53,791 nucleotides of DNA from a bacterium (lineage in GTDB: Bacteria > Babelota > Babeliae > Babelales > UBA12409): the NCBI GenBank assembly GCA_018660415.1, contig JABJKG010000003.1, positions 1-53,791 of the forward strand, in the 5' to 3' direction. A model generated the notes under the pieces. That model ran no database searches, had not been told where the DNA came from, and was given only the letters and a program-made list of their open reading frames with translations. The translations under genes were made by a program, and so were the position numbers. Below, piece by piece: positions 25,830 to 34,724 of the stretch (its first letter is position 1; each line of letters starts with the position of its first letter).

Positions 25830-25863
25830 AATAGGCTTGATAAAAATCAGGCCTATTTTTTTG
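25830..25863 (+). terminator. Rho-independent terminator after gatB
   Basis: AATAGGCTTGA (25830-25840) pairs with TCAGGCCTATT (25847-25857), with one G-T pair, around a TAAAAA loop. A T-run extends to about 25863. Confidence 0.88.
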
Positions 25864-25928
25864 TTAAACTTTTATCCATCATAATAATATTTTTAAAATT
25901 TAACTTCTGTTTTTGCATTCGCTTTACA

Positions 25929-25956
25929 TTGACTTAACAGTCTATCTAACTATACT
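25929..25956 (+). promoter_or_regulatory. Strong promoter before the MutS-like gene
   Basis: TTGACT (25929-25934) and TATACT (25951-25956) are 16 bases apart. The transcript would have a leader of about 63 bases containing a small hairpin (ACCAC-TTGT-GTGGT, 25986-25999) and an AAGGA site 9 bases before the ATG. Confidence 0.65.
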
Positions 25957-26025
25957 TTGAAGCGTTAAGATATGATTAATTAAAAACCACTTGTGTGGTC
26001 GAAAACGTTGTAAGGAAAAATTTAC

Positions 26026-27885
26026 ATGAATTTTAAATACATCATCGCTTTCTTTTGTATCCTTGGACTTCCAAGTACTTTTTATGGCTTGGAACAAGTT
26101 GCATGCTATGAAAAAATTGGACAAACCATTCCACAAGTAGAAGTCTCAACGGAAAAACCCCAAGAAATTGATCATAGTGATCCGTTTGCAATATTTTTTA
26201 CCGATGTAGAGATTAAGCCGCTCCCAACTTTAGAAAAACAACATTTAGTTTTAGACTTATTTAGTCGCACTTTAAAAGACAGACCAACCAATACTGTTCT
26301 TATGGCGCCAGTCATCAACGAGCTAAACATTTTATGTGGTGAGCTCGGTTTTTTAAATGTTAACCTGTGTGATATTGTAAACCGCACAACTACCACATTT
26401 GGAGGCATGGTCTTGGCACGGATGCTAACCGAACCAGCAGCCGATAGCGCAACTCCAATACACCGCCAAAAATTCATCCGCGCTTTACTGGAAAATGAAG
26501 AATTGTATAATGCATGCGATCAAGCCTTGTTAAGCGTACAAGATGCCGAAAACCACTTACTCACGTTATGGAGTAAAAAAAATCCACTCGATAATAAACA
26601 AATTCACGACATGCTTTTTTATTCATGGAAATTTTGTAAGCCACTTAATCGGTCTCCAAAGCTTCTTGAATCAATGCGCGCAGCACTCGGTGGACTTGCT
26701 GGTGGTACTACACTGTTGTATATTGGCCTAGCTGGCCTGAATGCGTATATTAAAGAATATCCGTTCGCAGCACTATGGACCGGCCTTGGTTTGTTTAATG
26801 GATACAAAATGTACCAAGCAATATCAGGAGTCGAGCGCTTTAAAATGGCAACGCAAGAATTCATGATCCATACTCGCTCCATGGTCGAAGCTTTGAAAGA
26901 TGTTACCTCCATAACCGATTCTTATAAACTAGATCATCACGATCAACTCACAAACTTTGTAGATCAGTCAACAACCTCAGACAACATGAACAACCTTTTT
27001 GATCTCCTTAAAAAGAGCACCTTTAAGGGACAACCTTCAATGTTTTCCTATCTCGGACGTGCATTGGTTGCCTATAACTATATGGAAGAGGTTAAAGACG
27101 AGTTTGCACCGGCATTAGAAGCATTAGGTGAAATTGATGCACTCTTTTCTGCAGCTAAACTAATAAAAGAGTTTGAAGATAAACCAGTCAAGTTCTGCTT
27201 AGTTGATTTTGTTGAAAGCGAACTTCCAGTTCTTAATTTTAAAGACGGATGGAACCCTCTTATTGATCCAAGCGTTGTTGTTACAGAAAGCATGAACTTT
27301 GGACATAATGGGGTACAGAATCTATTGTTAACCGGTCCTCACGGGTCTGGTAAGTCCAGCTTTATGCGTGAAGCTATGTATATCGCTCTTCTTGCACAAA
27401 CGTTTGGTATCGCGCCAGCATCGTCTTGTACAATGACTCCATTTAAGAAACTCAATACATATCTTAATATCAAGGAAGATTACTCTGAAGGACTTTCAAC
27501 CTTTATGGCTGAGCGTAAGCGTGTAGATCAAATAACAGAAATCATCACAACACTACAGCCTGGCGAGTTTGCATTGAGCATCATGGACGAAGTGTTTAAG
27601 GGAACAATGGAAGAAGAAGGCGCTAAGCGTGTATACCGCTTTGGTAAACTCATTGCACAAACACCACAAAGTATTTGTTTAATGGCAACCCACTTCAATT
27701 ACCCAACCATCCTTGAAGAAAATACTAATGGTGTATTTGTTAATTATCATGTCGGTCTTCACGAACATGAAGATGGCAAGTTTACCCGCCTCTTCAAGCT
27801 CATTCCTGGTAAGAATGCTTGGTGGTTCAACGACGCTGAAAAACGTGATCGCTTTATCGAATGGCTACAAACCGTTGCCAAATAA
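26026..27885 (+). CDS. Signal-peptide-bearing MutS-like ATPase
   Basis: This 619-residue protein combines a MutS core/lever region (RTTTTFGGMVLARMLTEP and RQKFIRALLEN, about residues 125-165) with a MutS-type ATPase: Walker A GPHGSGKSS (about 438), Walker B with the MutS-specific DEVFKGT (about 523) and ATHF (about 554). It lacks the MutS mismatch-binding domain I. Unusually it begins with an export signal (MNFKYIIAFFCILGLPSTFYG), and two further hydrophobic segments lie at about 220-242 and 246-265, as in membrane-bound MutS-like proteins. It may be a membrane or exported ATPase rather than a mismatch-repair protein. It has its own promoter and terminator, so it is a single-gene unit. The substrate is unknown. 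Confidence 0.85.
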   Translation: MNFKYIIAFFCILGLPSTFYGLEQVACYEKIGQTIPQVEVSTEKPQEIDHSDPFAIFFTDVEIKPLPTLEKQHLVLDLFSRTLKDRPTNTVLMAPVINELNILCGELGFLNVNLCDIVNRTTTTFGGMVLARMLTEPAADSATPIHRQKFIRALLENEELYNACDQALLSVQDAENHLLTLWSKKNPLDNKQIHDMLFYSWKFCKPLNRSPKLLESMRAALGGLAGGTTLLYIGLAGLNAYIKEYPFAALWTGLGLFNGYKMYQAISGVERFKMATQEFMIHTRSMVEALKDVTSITDSYKLDHHDQLTNFVDQSTTSDNMNNLFDLLKKSTFKGQPSMFSYLGRALVAYNYMEEVKDEFAPALEALGEIDALFSAAKLIKEFEDKPVKFCLVDFVESELPVLNFKDGWNPLIDPSVVVTESMNFGHNGVQNLLLTGPHGSGKSSFMREAMYIALLAQTFGIAPASSCTMTPFKKLNTYLNIKEDYSEGLSTFMAERKRVDQITEIITTLQPGEFALSIMDEVFKGTMEEEGAKRVYRFGKLIAQTPQSICLMATHFNYPTILEENTNGVFVNYHVGLHEHEDGKFTRLFKLIPGKNAWWFNDAEKRDRFIEWLQTVAK

Positions 27886-27907
27886 AATAGCAATTAATTA
27901 AATATAT

Positions 27908-27944
27908 AAGAGCCAGGGAAACAAAATTCCCTGGCTCTTTTTTT
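27908..27944. terminator. Bidirectional rho-independent terminator
   Basis: A perfect 12-bp stem, AGAGCCAGGGAA (27909-27920) with TTCCCTGGCTCT (27927-27938), closes an ACAAAA loop and is followed by a T-run. It ends the MutS-like gene and sits at the stop of the convergent gene at 27943. Confidence 0.92.
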
Positions 27945-28269
27945 ATTTGGCTTGATTGTAATAAACATTAGTTTCATTGGTCAGGTTAAGCACAGTTTTA
28001 TGCTCAAATGCCCATTGTTTAAAATTCTCAGCAGCCTGCATGGTTAAACCTTCCCATACCGTGTGCGCAAAAAGCTTTTTAGGTTTTTTATAATTACTGG
28101 CCAACTCATGATATAACCAGTATTTTTCCCAGGACCACAATACAAATAAAAACGCATTCGCAACACCTTCATGCTTAACACAAAAGTCTTTAACACGCTT
28201 AGGCTTGAGTAAACTCAATGAAAATAATGGCAGTGATGGATGCTTAAGCACGTATACCACTTTCTTCAA
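27943..28269 (-). CDS. Small unknown protein, possibly 5'-truncated
   Basis: This 108-residue frame is rich in Lys, Trp, Tyr and Phe (LWSWEKYWLYHELASNYKKPKK) and has no signal peptide. The only start is a TTG at 28269 without a convincing ribosome-binding site. The open frame continues upstream to a stop at 28357-28359 through 29 more codons (including PPQKKYVKYLKK) without ATG, GTG or TTG. It may use an unusual start, or be the 3' remnant of a longer gene. No family is recognised. Confidence 0.5.
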   Translation of the reverse strand: MKKVVYVLKHPSLPLFSLSLLKPKRVKDFCVKHEGVANAFLFVLWSWEKYWLYHELASNYKKPKKLFAHTVWEGLTMQAAENFKQWAFEHKTVLNLTNETNVYYNQAK

Positions 28270-28482
28270 ATATTTTACATATTTTTTTTGAGGTGGCTGT
28301 ACGGGTGGCTTACTAAGCGAACTAGCAAGCAGGAATGGGTAAGAGAACGTTGTAGACTAAAAACATGAATCTACCTTTCTGTTTAAAATTTCAACAAAGG
28401 TATCATGAAAGTTAACAAAAAGCCAGTATTGTATATTTCTAAAAGCTCTACTAGACTACAAATAATTAAAAAAGAGAGATGT

Positions 28483-29244
28483 ATGTCAAAAAAATTTTTG
28501 TATGTTGCAAACTGGAAAACCTATTTTTCCTACACCCAATCATTGGCCTGGCTTAAAAAAAACAAACAACAGTTAGACTCAATAGGCCAAAACAATGAGC
28601 TTATTATATGCCCATCGTTTATTCCGCTACAAAAACTTTCTTTAGCATTGAACAAAACCAATATCAAGCTTGGAGCCCAAGATTGCGCCCCGGAACTCAC
28701 TGGTGCTTATACTGGCCAAGTTTCAGCACAATCACTCAAGGATGTATGTTGTTCCTATTGCATTATTGGCCATAGCGAACAGAGAATACACCCCACCACG
28801 CACTCGCTCGACTCTATGGTCGTCCATGAAAATGAAATCATAGCACAAAAGGCTCAGACCCTTATATCCCAAAATATCTCCCCTATTATCTGTGTTGGTG
28901 AATGTAAGCTCGAACGAGAGCAAAAAAAGACCCAACAGGTAATTAAAGCACAGCTTGAGCCTATTGTCGCCCTGGACCTTAAAATTATGCCTATTATTGC
29001 TTATGAACCAATTTGGGCTATAGGAACTGGGCAGACTCCAACCAATGAGCAAATATCCAAGGCAATCGATTTTATAAAAAAGAGCTTCCAGTCGGTTAAT
29101 ACACAGGAAGAGGTGTTGGTTTTATACGGCGGAAGTATCACCAGCGAAAATAGTAATATTTTAAAGAAAATAGAGAATTTGGATGGTTTTTTAATAGGAA
29201 AAGCAAGTACAGATATTCAAGAGCTAGAAAAAATAGTATTATAG
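28483..29244 (+). CDS. tpiA: Triosephosphate isomerase
   Basis: TpiA interconverts dihydroxyacetone phosphate and glyceraldehyde 3-phosphate in glycolysis. The 253-residue protein has NWK (substrate-binding Asn and Lys, residues 10-12), GAQDCAPELTGAYTGQVSA, the catalytic His in IIGHSEQR, the catalytic Glu in AYEPIWAIGTG with the loop-6 hinge, and YGGSI plus GFLIGKAS for phosphate binding. The ATG at 28483 (GAGAG upstream) gives the normal family length; an ATG 78 bases earlier would add an unmatched extension. It is followed by secG, a common gene order. Confidence 0.96.
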   Translation: MSKKFLYVANWKTYFSYTQSLAWLKKNKQQLDSIGQNNELIICPSFIPLQKLSLALNKTNIKLGAQDCAPELTGAYTGQVSAQSLKDVCCSYCIIGHSEQRIHPTTHSLDSMVVHENEIIAQKAQTLISQNISPIICVGECKLEREQKKTQQVIKAQLEPIVALDLKIMPIIAYEPIWAIGTGQTPTNEQISKAIDFIKKSFQSVNTQEEVLVLYGGSITSENSNILKKIENLDGFLIGKASTDIQELEKIVL

Positions 29245-29288
29245 ATATAAGATACTAGTATTATTATATAATTTCGGAGAAAAAGAAC

Positions 29289-29594
29289 ATGTTATACGGT
29301 TTACTTGCAACACTTTTTGTGTTCTGTTCAGTGCTTATAGTCTTCCTGGTTTTACTACAAAAAGGTAAAGGCGGTATGGGTCTTGGTGCTATGGGCGGCG
29401 GACAACAACAATTATTTGGTGGATCTGGCGGTCAAGATATTTTTCAAAAAGCTACCTGGATTTTGGGTGCTGCGATCATGATTGGTTCATTCAGCCTAGC
29501 GCTTTACCGATCCAAGTACGTACCACACCAATTTAGTACCAACACTTATCAAGCACCAGCTTCTCAGCGACCAGCATCAACACCTAACGCTTAA
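29289..29594 (+). CDS. secG: Preprotein translocase subunit SecG
   Basis: SecG is the accessory membrane subunit of the SecYEG channel. The 101-residue protein has two membrane helices (about residues 3-23 and 55-74) joined by the typical Gly-rich loop KGKGGMGLGAMGGG, and a Gln/Pro/Ser-rich tail. All the signal-peptide-bearing proteins in this window would pass through this channel. Confidence 0.93.
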   Translation: MLYGLLATLFVFCSVLIVFLVLLQKGKGGMGLGAMGGGQQQLFGGSGGQDIFQKATWILGAAIMIGSFSLALYRSKYVPHQFSTNTYQAPASQRPASTPNA

Positions 29595-29640
29595 TTGTTT
29601 AAAAAAACGGTAAAATTAAGATAGAGGTAAAGGAGCTATT

Positions 29641-30426
29641 TTGATAATTCAAACATTTACTTGGATTGGTCAGCTTAGCCTTAATATCTGTGGCTCTGTA
29701 GGCACATTTATTTTATTCTGCGTTCAATTTTTAAAAACGCTTACCTCTACGCAGTTACGCATTCGTAAGGTCTTGGTCCAATTAGATAGCATTGGTGTTA
29801 ATTCACTTATGATTACTCTCATTACTGGAACCTTCTCTGGTGCCGTGCTCGCCGTACAAACATTTAAAGGTTTTCAACAGTTTGGTGGTGAAGAACTTTT
29901 AGGTCCCGTTGTAGCATTAAGTATGGCCCGAGAAATTGGACCAATCTTAACAGGACTCATGGTTACCGCACGTGCTGGCTCAGCAATTACTGCGGAAATT
30001 GGGACCATGGCCATAACGGAACAAATTGATGCGTTACGTACACTAAGTGTTAATGTCTTTCAATACCTCATCATCCCTCGCATTCTAGCAGCAACACTTA
30101 TCATGCCTCTCCTCACACTCTTTTCTATTATGTTTGGAGTAATAGGAGGCTATATTGTTTCCCTAAGCTTTCTTGGCCTTACCGCAGAACAATATACATC
30201 CGGCATTAAAGAGATGGTAGATTTATATGACGTTATTGGTGGCATGATTAAAGGCGGTGTCTTTGGATTAATTTTAGCAACGGTCGCGTGTTATAAAGGA
30301 TATAATACTAGCGGCGGTGCTCGTGGCGTTGGAATATCAACGACACAAAGTGTGGTAATGAGCTCCATTTTAATAATTATTGCCAACTATTTCTTAGCGG
30401 TTATTCTATTCGGACCTTTGCATTAA
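29641..30426 (+). CDS. mlaE: MlaE-family ABC lipid transport permease
   Basis: MlaE is the membrane subunit of the MCE lipid transporter. The 261-residue protein has the family core GTFSGAVLAVQTFKGFQQFG, PVVALSMAREIGPILTGLMVTARAGSAITAEIGTM and ITEQIDALRTL, with five or so membrane segments. The start is a TTG, supported by AGGAG 5 bases upstream and no competing ATG. It is 13 bases before mlaF; the MCE subunit mlaD is encoded separately at 578. Confidence 0.94.
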   Translation: MIIQTFTWIGQLSLNICGSVGTFILFCVQFLKTLTSTQLRIRKVLVQLDSIGVNSLMITLITGTFSGAVLAVQTFKGFQQFGGEELLGPVVALSMAREIGPILTGLMVTARAGSAITAEIGTMAITEQIDALRTLSVNVFQYLIIPRILAATLIMPLLTLFSIMFGVIGGYIVSLSFLGLTAEQYTSGIKEMVDLYDVIGGMIKGGVFGLILATVACYKGYNTSGGARGVGISTTQSVVMSSILIIIANYFLAVILFGPLH

Positions 30427-30439
30427 TGATGGAAAATTT

Positions 30440-31222
30440 ATGATAGATATTATCAATTTACGCAAAAAATTTGGCGACCGTTGGATAACCAATGGCGTGA
30501 ACCTAGAAATTCCAAAAAACAAAATGACTGTCATTATTGGTCGTTCTGGTGAAGGTAAATCAGTATTACTTAAACAAATTATCGGCCTTATCAAACCGAC
30601 CTCAGGCAATGTAATCGTTGATGGAGTTGATATCACCAAACTCAATGAAACTGAGCTTCAACAAATGTATACCAAGTTCGGCTATGTCTTTCAGTTTGCA
30701 GCGCTCCTTGATTCTCTTAACGTCCTTGAAAATGTCGGGCTTACATTGTTAGAAAATGACGTTGAGATGGAAAAAATTGTTGAAATTGTTAAAGAAAAGA
30801 TAGCACTCGTTAATCTCAAGCAAGATGTTTTATATAAATATCCTAACGAACTATCCGGTGGTATGAATAAACGAGTAGGTCTTGCACGGACCTTAGTTCG
30901 TAACCCTGAAATTGTTCTTTATGATGAACCAACTACCGGCCTTGACCCTATTACTTCCAGGATTGTACATGAATTGATGGCTGACATGCAAAAACGATTC
31001 AAAATTACTTCTGTAGTAGTTTCTCACGATATAGAAATATTTAAATATGCAGATTATGTTGCACTGCTTAATGACGGAAAAATTCGCTACTTTGGTGAAG
31101 CAAAAACCATCTGGGAATCTGATAATCCATACGTATATCAATTTATTCGCGGTCTTCCTGATGGACCCATGGGCACCGAAACAGTTAATCCACCCTCCGA
31201 TAACCAAGAAGAAAAATCATAA
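30440..31222 (+). CDS. mlaF: MlaF-family ABC lipid transport ATPase
   Basis: This 260-residue ATPase has Walker A (GRSGEGKSVLLK), a Q-loop (YVFQFAALLDSLNVLENV), the signature LSGGMNKRVGLARTL, Walker B (IVLYDEPTTGLDP) and the switch His (VVSHD). The E-G-K-S and GGMNKRV variants are typical of MlaF. It would power lipid movement with MlaE and MlaD. It follows mlaE closely, and hisS starts 2 bases after its stop, so the three are one transcription unit. Confidence 0.95.
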   Translation: MIDIINLRKKFGDRWITNGVNLEIPKNKMTVIIGRSGEGKSVLLKQIIGLIKPTSGNVIVDGVDITKLNETELQQMYTKFGYVFQFAALLDSLNVLENVGLTLLENDVEMEKIVEIVKEKIALVNLKQDVLYKYPNELSGGMNKRVGLARTLVRNPEIVLYDEPTTGLDPITSRIVHELMADMQKRFKITSVVVSHDIEIFKYADYVALLNDGKIRYFGEAKTIWESDNPYVYQFIRGLPDGPMGTETVNPPSDNQEEKS

Positions 31223-31224
31223 TT

Positions 31225-32469
31225 ATGAACAAAATTAAAGGCACTCAAGATTTTATTGATCTTCAATTATTTAACTTCATTATAGATCAAGCAAAACAAC
31301 ACTGTAATAGTTATAACTTTTCTGAAATAGCTACTCCTATCCTGGAACCAACAGAGTTGTTTAAACGTTCTCTTGGACTGGAAACGGATGTTGTCTCCAA
31401 AGAAATGTATACACTAGACACTGGTGCAGATGGCGATAATATATGCCTACGACCAGAAGCTACAGCCTCTACAGTCCGTGCCTTTATTGAAAATAAGATC
31501 CAACAAACTCCATGGAAAGTTTATTCATGGGGACCTATGTTTCGTCATGAGCGACCACAAAAAGGTCGGTTCCGTCAGTTCCATCAATTTAACCTCGAAG
31601 TCATTGGTTCTGATAAAATTTCTGAAGACGCCCAATGCCTCAAAATGTTAGATTCTCTGTTCACTAATTTTGGCATTAACGAATATGCGATCATGATCAA
31701 CTTTCTTGGCACCTCAGAAGAACGTAAAGCCTATACAGAGAAGCTTAATAAGCATTTAGACACGATAGTAGATAAGATTTGTAAAACGTGCCTCGTACGT
31801 AAAGACAAGAACATTATGCGCGTGTTTGATTGTAAAAATGAAACATGTCAGTCGCTCTATAACGATGCTCCAAAAATTGTTGATAATTTAGGTACAGAAT
31901 CAGAAAAAGAATGGAAACAGCTACAAGAACAACTGGATCTGTTGTCAGTATCTTATACTGTTAATCCTAAGCTTGTTCGTGGTTTAGATTATTATAGCAA
32001 AACGGTGTTTGAGTTTGTTAGCCCTAACCTAGGCTCTCAAAGTTCATTCTGTGCTGGAGGCCGATACAATAATCTTGTTAAAGCTGTTGGTGGAAAACAA
32101 GATCAACCATCAATTGGCGCATCGATCGGCATTGAACGACTTGTCATGGTCCTTGAACCAATTAAGGACACTCTCTCATTGCCACATCCTGCAGCACTGA
32201 CTGTCATCATCCCACTCTCAGAAGAACAACACACCTTGGCACTGCTCATCTCGGAAGATCTCCATGCTCAAAAGATTACTAATGACGTTCTCTTTGAAGG
32301 GTCTGTAAAAAGTATGATGAGAAAAGCGAACAAGATGGGTGCTACGTTTACTGTCTTAATAGGCGCTGATGAACAAGAAAGTCGAACAGCAACAGTGAAA
32401 AACATGATAAATAGTACAGAAAAAAATATGGACCAGACAAAGCTGGCCCAATATCTAAAAAAAGTATAA
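31225..32469 (+). CDS. hisS: Histidyl-tRNA synthetase
   Basis: HisS charges tRNA-His. The 414-residue class II synthetase shows KIKGTQDF at the start, motif 1 (TPILEPTELFKRSLG), motif 2 (MFRHERPQKGRFRQFHQF), the HisA signature LVRGLDYYSKTVFE, motif 3 (SIGASIGIERLVM) and a C-terminal anticodon-binding domain. Length is normal. The ribosome-binding site is weak, so translation is probably coupled to mlaF. Confidence 0.97.
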   Translation: MNKIKGTQDFIDLQLFNFIIDQAKQHCNSYNFSEIATPILEPTELFKRSLGLETDVVSKEMYTLDTGADGDNICLRPEATASTVRAFIENKIQQTPWKVYSWGPMFRHERPQKGRFRQFHQFNLEVIGSDKISEDAQCLKMLDSLFTNFGINEYAIMINFLGTSEERKAYTEKLNKHLDTIVDKICKTCLVRKDKNIMRVFDCKNETCQSLYNDAPKIVDNLGTESEKEWKQLQEQLDLLSVSYTVNPKLVRGLDYYSKTVFEFVSPNLGSQSSFCAGGRYNNLVKAVGGKQDQPSIGASIGIERLVMVLEPIKDTLSLPHPAALTVIIPLSEEQHTLALLISEDLHAQKITNDVLFEGSVKSMMRKANKMGATFTVLIGADEQESRTATVKNMINSTEKNMDQTKLAQYLKKV

Positions 32470-32473
32470 TTTT

Positions 32474-32827
32474 TTACTGAACTGCATCTTCTGAAGAAAC
32501 AGATCCCATTTGAGGAGATTCAAAGCCTTCAGCAACATTTGCCCTAGCTTGCTCTTCTCTCTCATGCATTGTTCGCATTTTCTCAAGATCTTTTTGACTT
32601 AACCTAGGTGTTAAGCTAGACCTTCTGCGAAGACTTCTTTCGGCTTTCCTCACATCTTGCTCCGCCGCATCTCTTCCCTCTACAGGACTTCTATCTAATA
32701 GCTCTCGTGCTTTCATCAACAAAAGCACTCGCTTTTGGCCCTCTTCATATTCTTTCTGACTAAACCCTACACCCTGTAACGACAAAAACAAAGACGATAA
32801 AAACAAAACACTGAAAACTTTTTTCAC
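32474..32827 (-). CDS. Small secreted charged helical protein
   Basis: From the GTG at 32827, with GGAGG 4 bases upstream, this is a 117-residue protein with a signal peptide (VKKVFSVLFLSSLFLSLQGVGF). The mature part is strongly helical and charged (QKEYEEGQKRVLLLMKAREL and later AERSLRRRSS), like a coiled coil. It converges with hisS, only 4 bases apart. Function is unknown. Confidence 0.65.
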   Translation of the reverse strand: MKKVFSVLFLSSLFLSLQGVGFSQKEYEEGQKRVLLLMKARELLDRSPVEGRDAAEQDVRKAERSLRRRSSLTPRLSQKDLEKMRTMHEREEQARANVAEGFESPQMGSVSSEDAVQ

Positions 32828-32867
32828 GGATCCTCCATTGAAAATTAATAATAAGTAATAGAATCTT

Positions 32868-32897
32868 AGCATACCACAAAAAGGCGGGGATATTCAA
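32868..32897 (-). promoter_or_regulatory. Promoter of the small secreted gene at 32827
   Basis: On the minus strand TTGAAT (complement of 32892-32897) is 18 bases from TATGCT (complement of 32868-32873), and TGG precedes the -10 (extended -10). Confidence 0.45.
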
Positions 32898-32987
32898 GTT
32901 TCTTATTTGTAATTATTTTTATAGGGCCATCCATGAGAATTTTGTTTTGAATAAACAATTAACCATAAAAATATCAATAAAACTAAC

Positions 32988-34031
32988 TTAAAATGAAAGC
33001 GCCTCTTCTGCGGCTTTACTCGGATCAAGTAGGTTTGTAGATTTTAGGTTGTTCCACATTGTTTCAATTCCATCCAAGCCAGCTAGCTTCTTTTGAACTG
33101 TAGCGATCTCTGAAGGGAGGCATCCCCGCCTGATTGGACTTCCATTGTAATAAGAATTCTTTCCCCCTTGCATCCTCTGATAGTATCGCGCAAGTGCTTG
33201 TTCTTGACGATTTCCTGTAGTAAAAGGCTCTGGGGGATGATTTGCTACAGAATAGTTAGTTCTGTCGTGCAACCATATTTCATCCGCTCCTTCAGAATAA
33301 ATCACGCTGTATTCGATTCCTCTTTTTTGAAGAGCTTTTAAAGCCTTAGGATTCGCTCTAATTGTTCCACAATTTATACGCCAATCCAGCGAGTCTTCTA
33401 GATTTTTTCGGGTACTATCTATATACCCCTTAAACTCTTCCTCCCGGGATCCCAAAAAGCACTGAGCCTCTTCAGCTGAACGAAAACGTTGTAGCACCTC
33501 TCCAAACAAAACACTTGAACCTTTTCCTATTGCCTCAACAAGATCGAGTGATATGACTCCCACTCTTTGTGTATTAGCTACTCTTTTTTGATTAGCCGCA
33601 AGCCCCTGAGCGTACTGTATCTCTCGGAGTTGGCGATTTGCAAACATCACTCGAGTCATGAAAAAAGAACCTCGATAAGGCAACCCCTTTCTTTTCTCCT
33701 CACGCGCTTCCAATGTTGCTGAGCCTTCTATTTCTTTCAAGTGGGCCAGAGCACCATCCATACTAGACTCAATACCAGGAACCTCCAAAGCATCTAATAA
33801 TCCGCTTTGTCGAGCCGCCATACCAATGTGAACCACAGCACATACCTCTTTAGGCCCCCACTTTCTCCAACAGACTCCTTTAAGCCATGCTCCAGCTGTT
33901 TTAATACGATCACCACCAACAATGCCTTTCACCAAAGTTGGACTTAATGAAAAAGGACTAGATGGTTCTTTTTGAGAAAAAACAGAATTAATGAACAATA
34001 AATAAAATAAACTTAAAAAAAACTTTCTCAC
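32988..34031 (-). CDS. Secreted protein of unknown function (347 residues)
   Basis: The start is a GTG at 34031 with GGAG 7 bases upstream. A signal peptide (RKFFLSLFYLLFINSVFS) precedes a mixed-charge mature protein with several Cys. Recognisable compositional blocks include TRVMFANRQLREIQYAQGLA and LQKRGIEYSVIYSEGADEIW, but no known family. It sits just after cdsA (18-base gap) and may share its transcript. GC and codon use look like the neighbours. Confidence 0.75.
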   Translation of the reverse strand: MRKFFLSLFYLLFINSVFSQKEPSSPFSLSPTLVKGIVGGDRIKTAGAWLKGVCWRKWGPKEVCAVVHIGMAARQSGLLDALEVPGIESSMDGALAHLKEIEGSATLEAREEKRKGLPYRGSFFMTRVMFANRQLREIQYAQGLAANQKRVANTQRVGVISLDLVEAIGKGSSVLFGEVLQRFRSAEEAQCFLGSREEEFKGYIDSTRKNLEDSLDWRINCGTIRANPKALKALQKRGIEYSVIYSEGADEIWLHDRTNYSVANHPPEPFTTGNRQEQALARYYQRMQGGKNSYYNGSPIRRGCLPSEIATVQKKLAGLDGIETMWNNLKSTNLLDPSKAAEEALSF

Positions 34032-34049
34032 TCTCCATCTCCACTTTTT

Positions 34050-34700
34050 TTAACTTAGCAATTGCAACAATTGATTTCTAAAAAGAAATATAAAATATGT
34101 TGCAAACAATATACCATCAAAGCGATCCAAAAAACCACCGTGACCTGGCATAAGAGTGCCAGAATCTTTTATATTAGCAAGTCGTTTCAACTTAGATTCA
34201 AACAAGTCGCCAAACAAGAGAGCGAAAGAAAGTGCTAAAGTAATAGCAGCTAGAATAAAAATCGAACCAGTACATTGATGTATCCAACACACCAACCACA
34301 TTCCAAAGCATGCAAAGATGTAACCACCAATAAACCCTTCCCAGGACTTACCAGGACTGACTGAAGGCAGGATTTTATGGCGCCCAAACAGTTTCCCTAT
34401 AAAATAACATCCTGTATCAAAACTGAATGCAAGCACAAACAATAAAAATAACAATATTCGTAAGTGTGCAATCTGGTTCATATAGATTAATAAAACGAAA
34501 GGCAGTACGGGATAGACTGGTAATAGCAGCCAAAAAGCCAGAGTGTCTGGCTTAAAAAAATTCTTCCACTCAAAGACAATACTTGCTAAAGCAACAGCAG
34601 CTAGTAAAAAAGAAAAACAAAGTGGAAAATAAATATACGTCGCCCAAAAAATCAATCCATAGATGACACCTGTAACGTTTCGTACTATAAAATTATTCAT
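34050..34700 (-). CDS. cdsA: Phosphatidate cytidylyltransferase CdsA
   Basis: CdsA makes CDP-diacylglycerol, the precursor of phosphatidylglycerol and phosphatidylethanolamine. The 216-residue membrane protein has about 6 helices and the family signature near its end: SFDTGCYFIGKLFGRHK, SPGKSWEGFIGG, GDLFESKLKR and KDSGTLMPGHGGFLDRFD, with the metal-binding Asp residues. It is shorter than E. coli CdsA (285), lacking some N-terminal helices, but the catalytic part is complete. Confidence 0.94.
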   Translation of the reverse strand: MNNFIVRNVTGVIYGLIFWATYIYFPLCFSFLLAAVALASIVFEWKNFFKPDTLAFWLLLPVYPVLPFVLLIYMNQIAHLRILLFLLFVLAFSFDTGCYFIGKLFGRHKILPSVSPGKSWEGFIGGYIFACFGMWLVCWIHQCTGSIFILAAITLALSFALLFGDLFESKLKRLANIKDSGTLMPGHGGFLDRFDGILFATYFIFLFRNQLLQLLS

Positions 34701-34724
34701 CTTTTATCATCCTTTTTTAATTTT

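Noticed and set aside
28405-28482. Longer triosephosphate isomerase start
   Set aside because: The extra 26 residues match nothing in the family, while ATG 28483 has a binding site and gives standard length.
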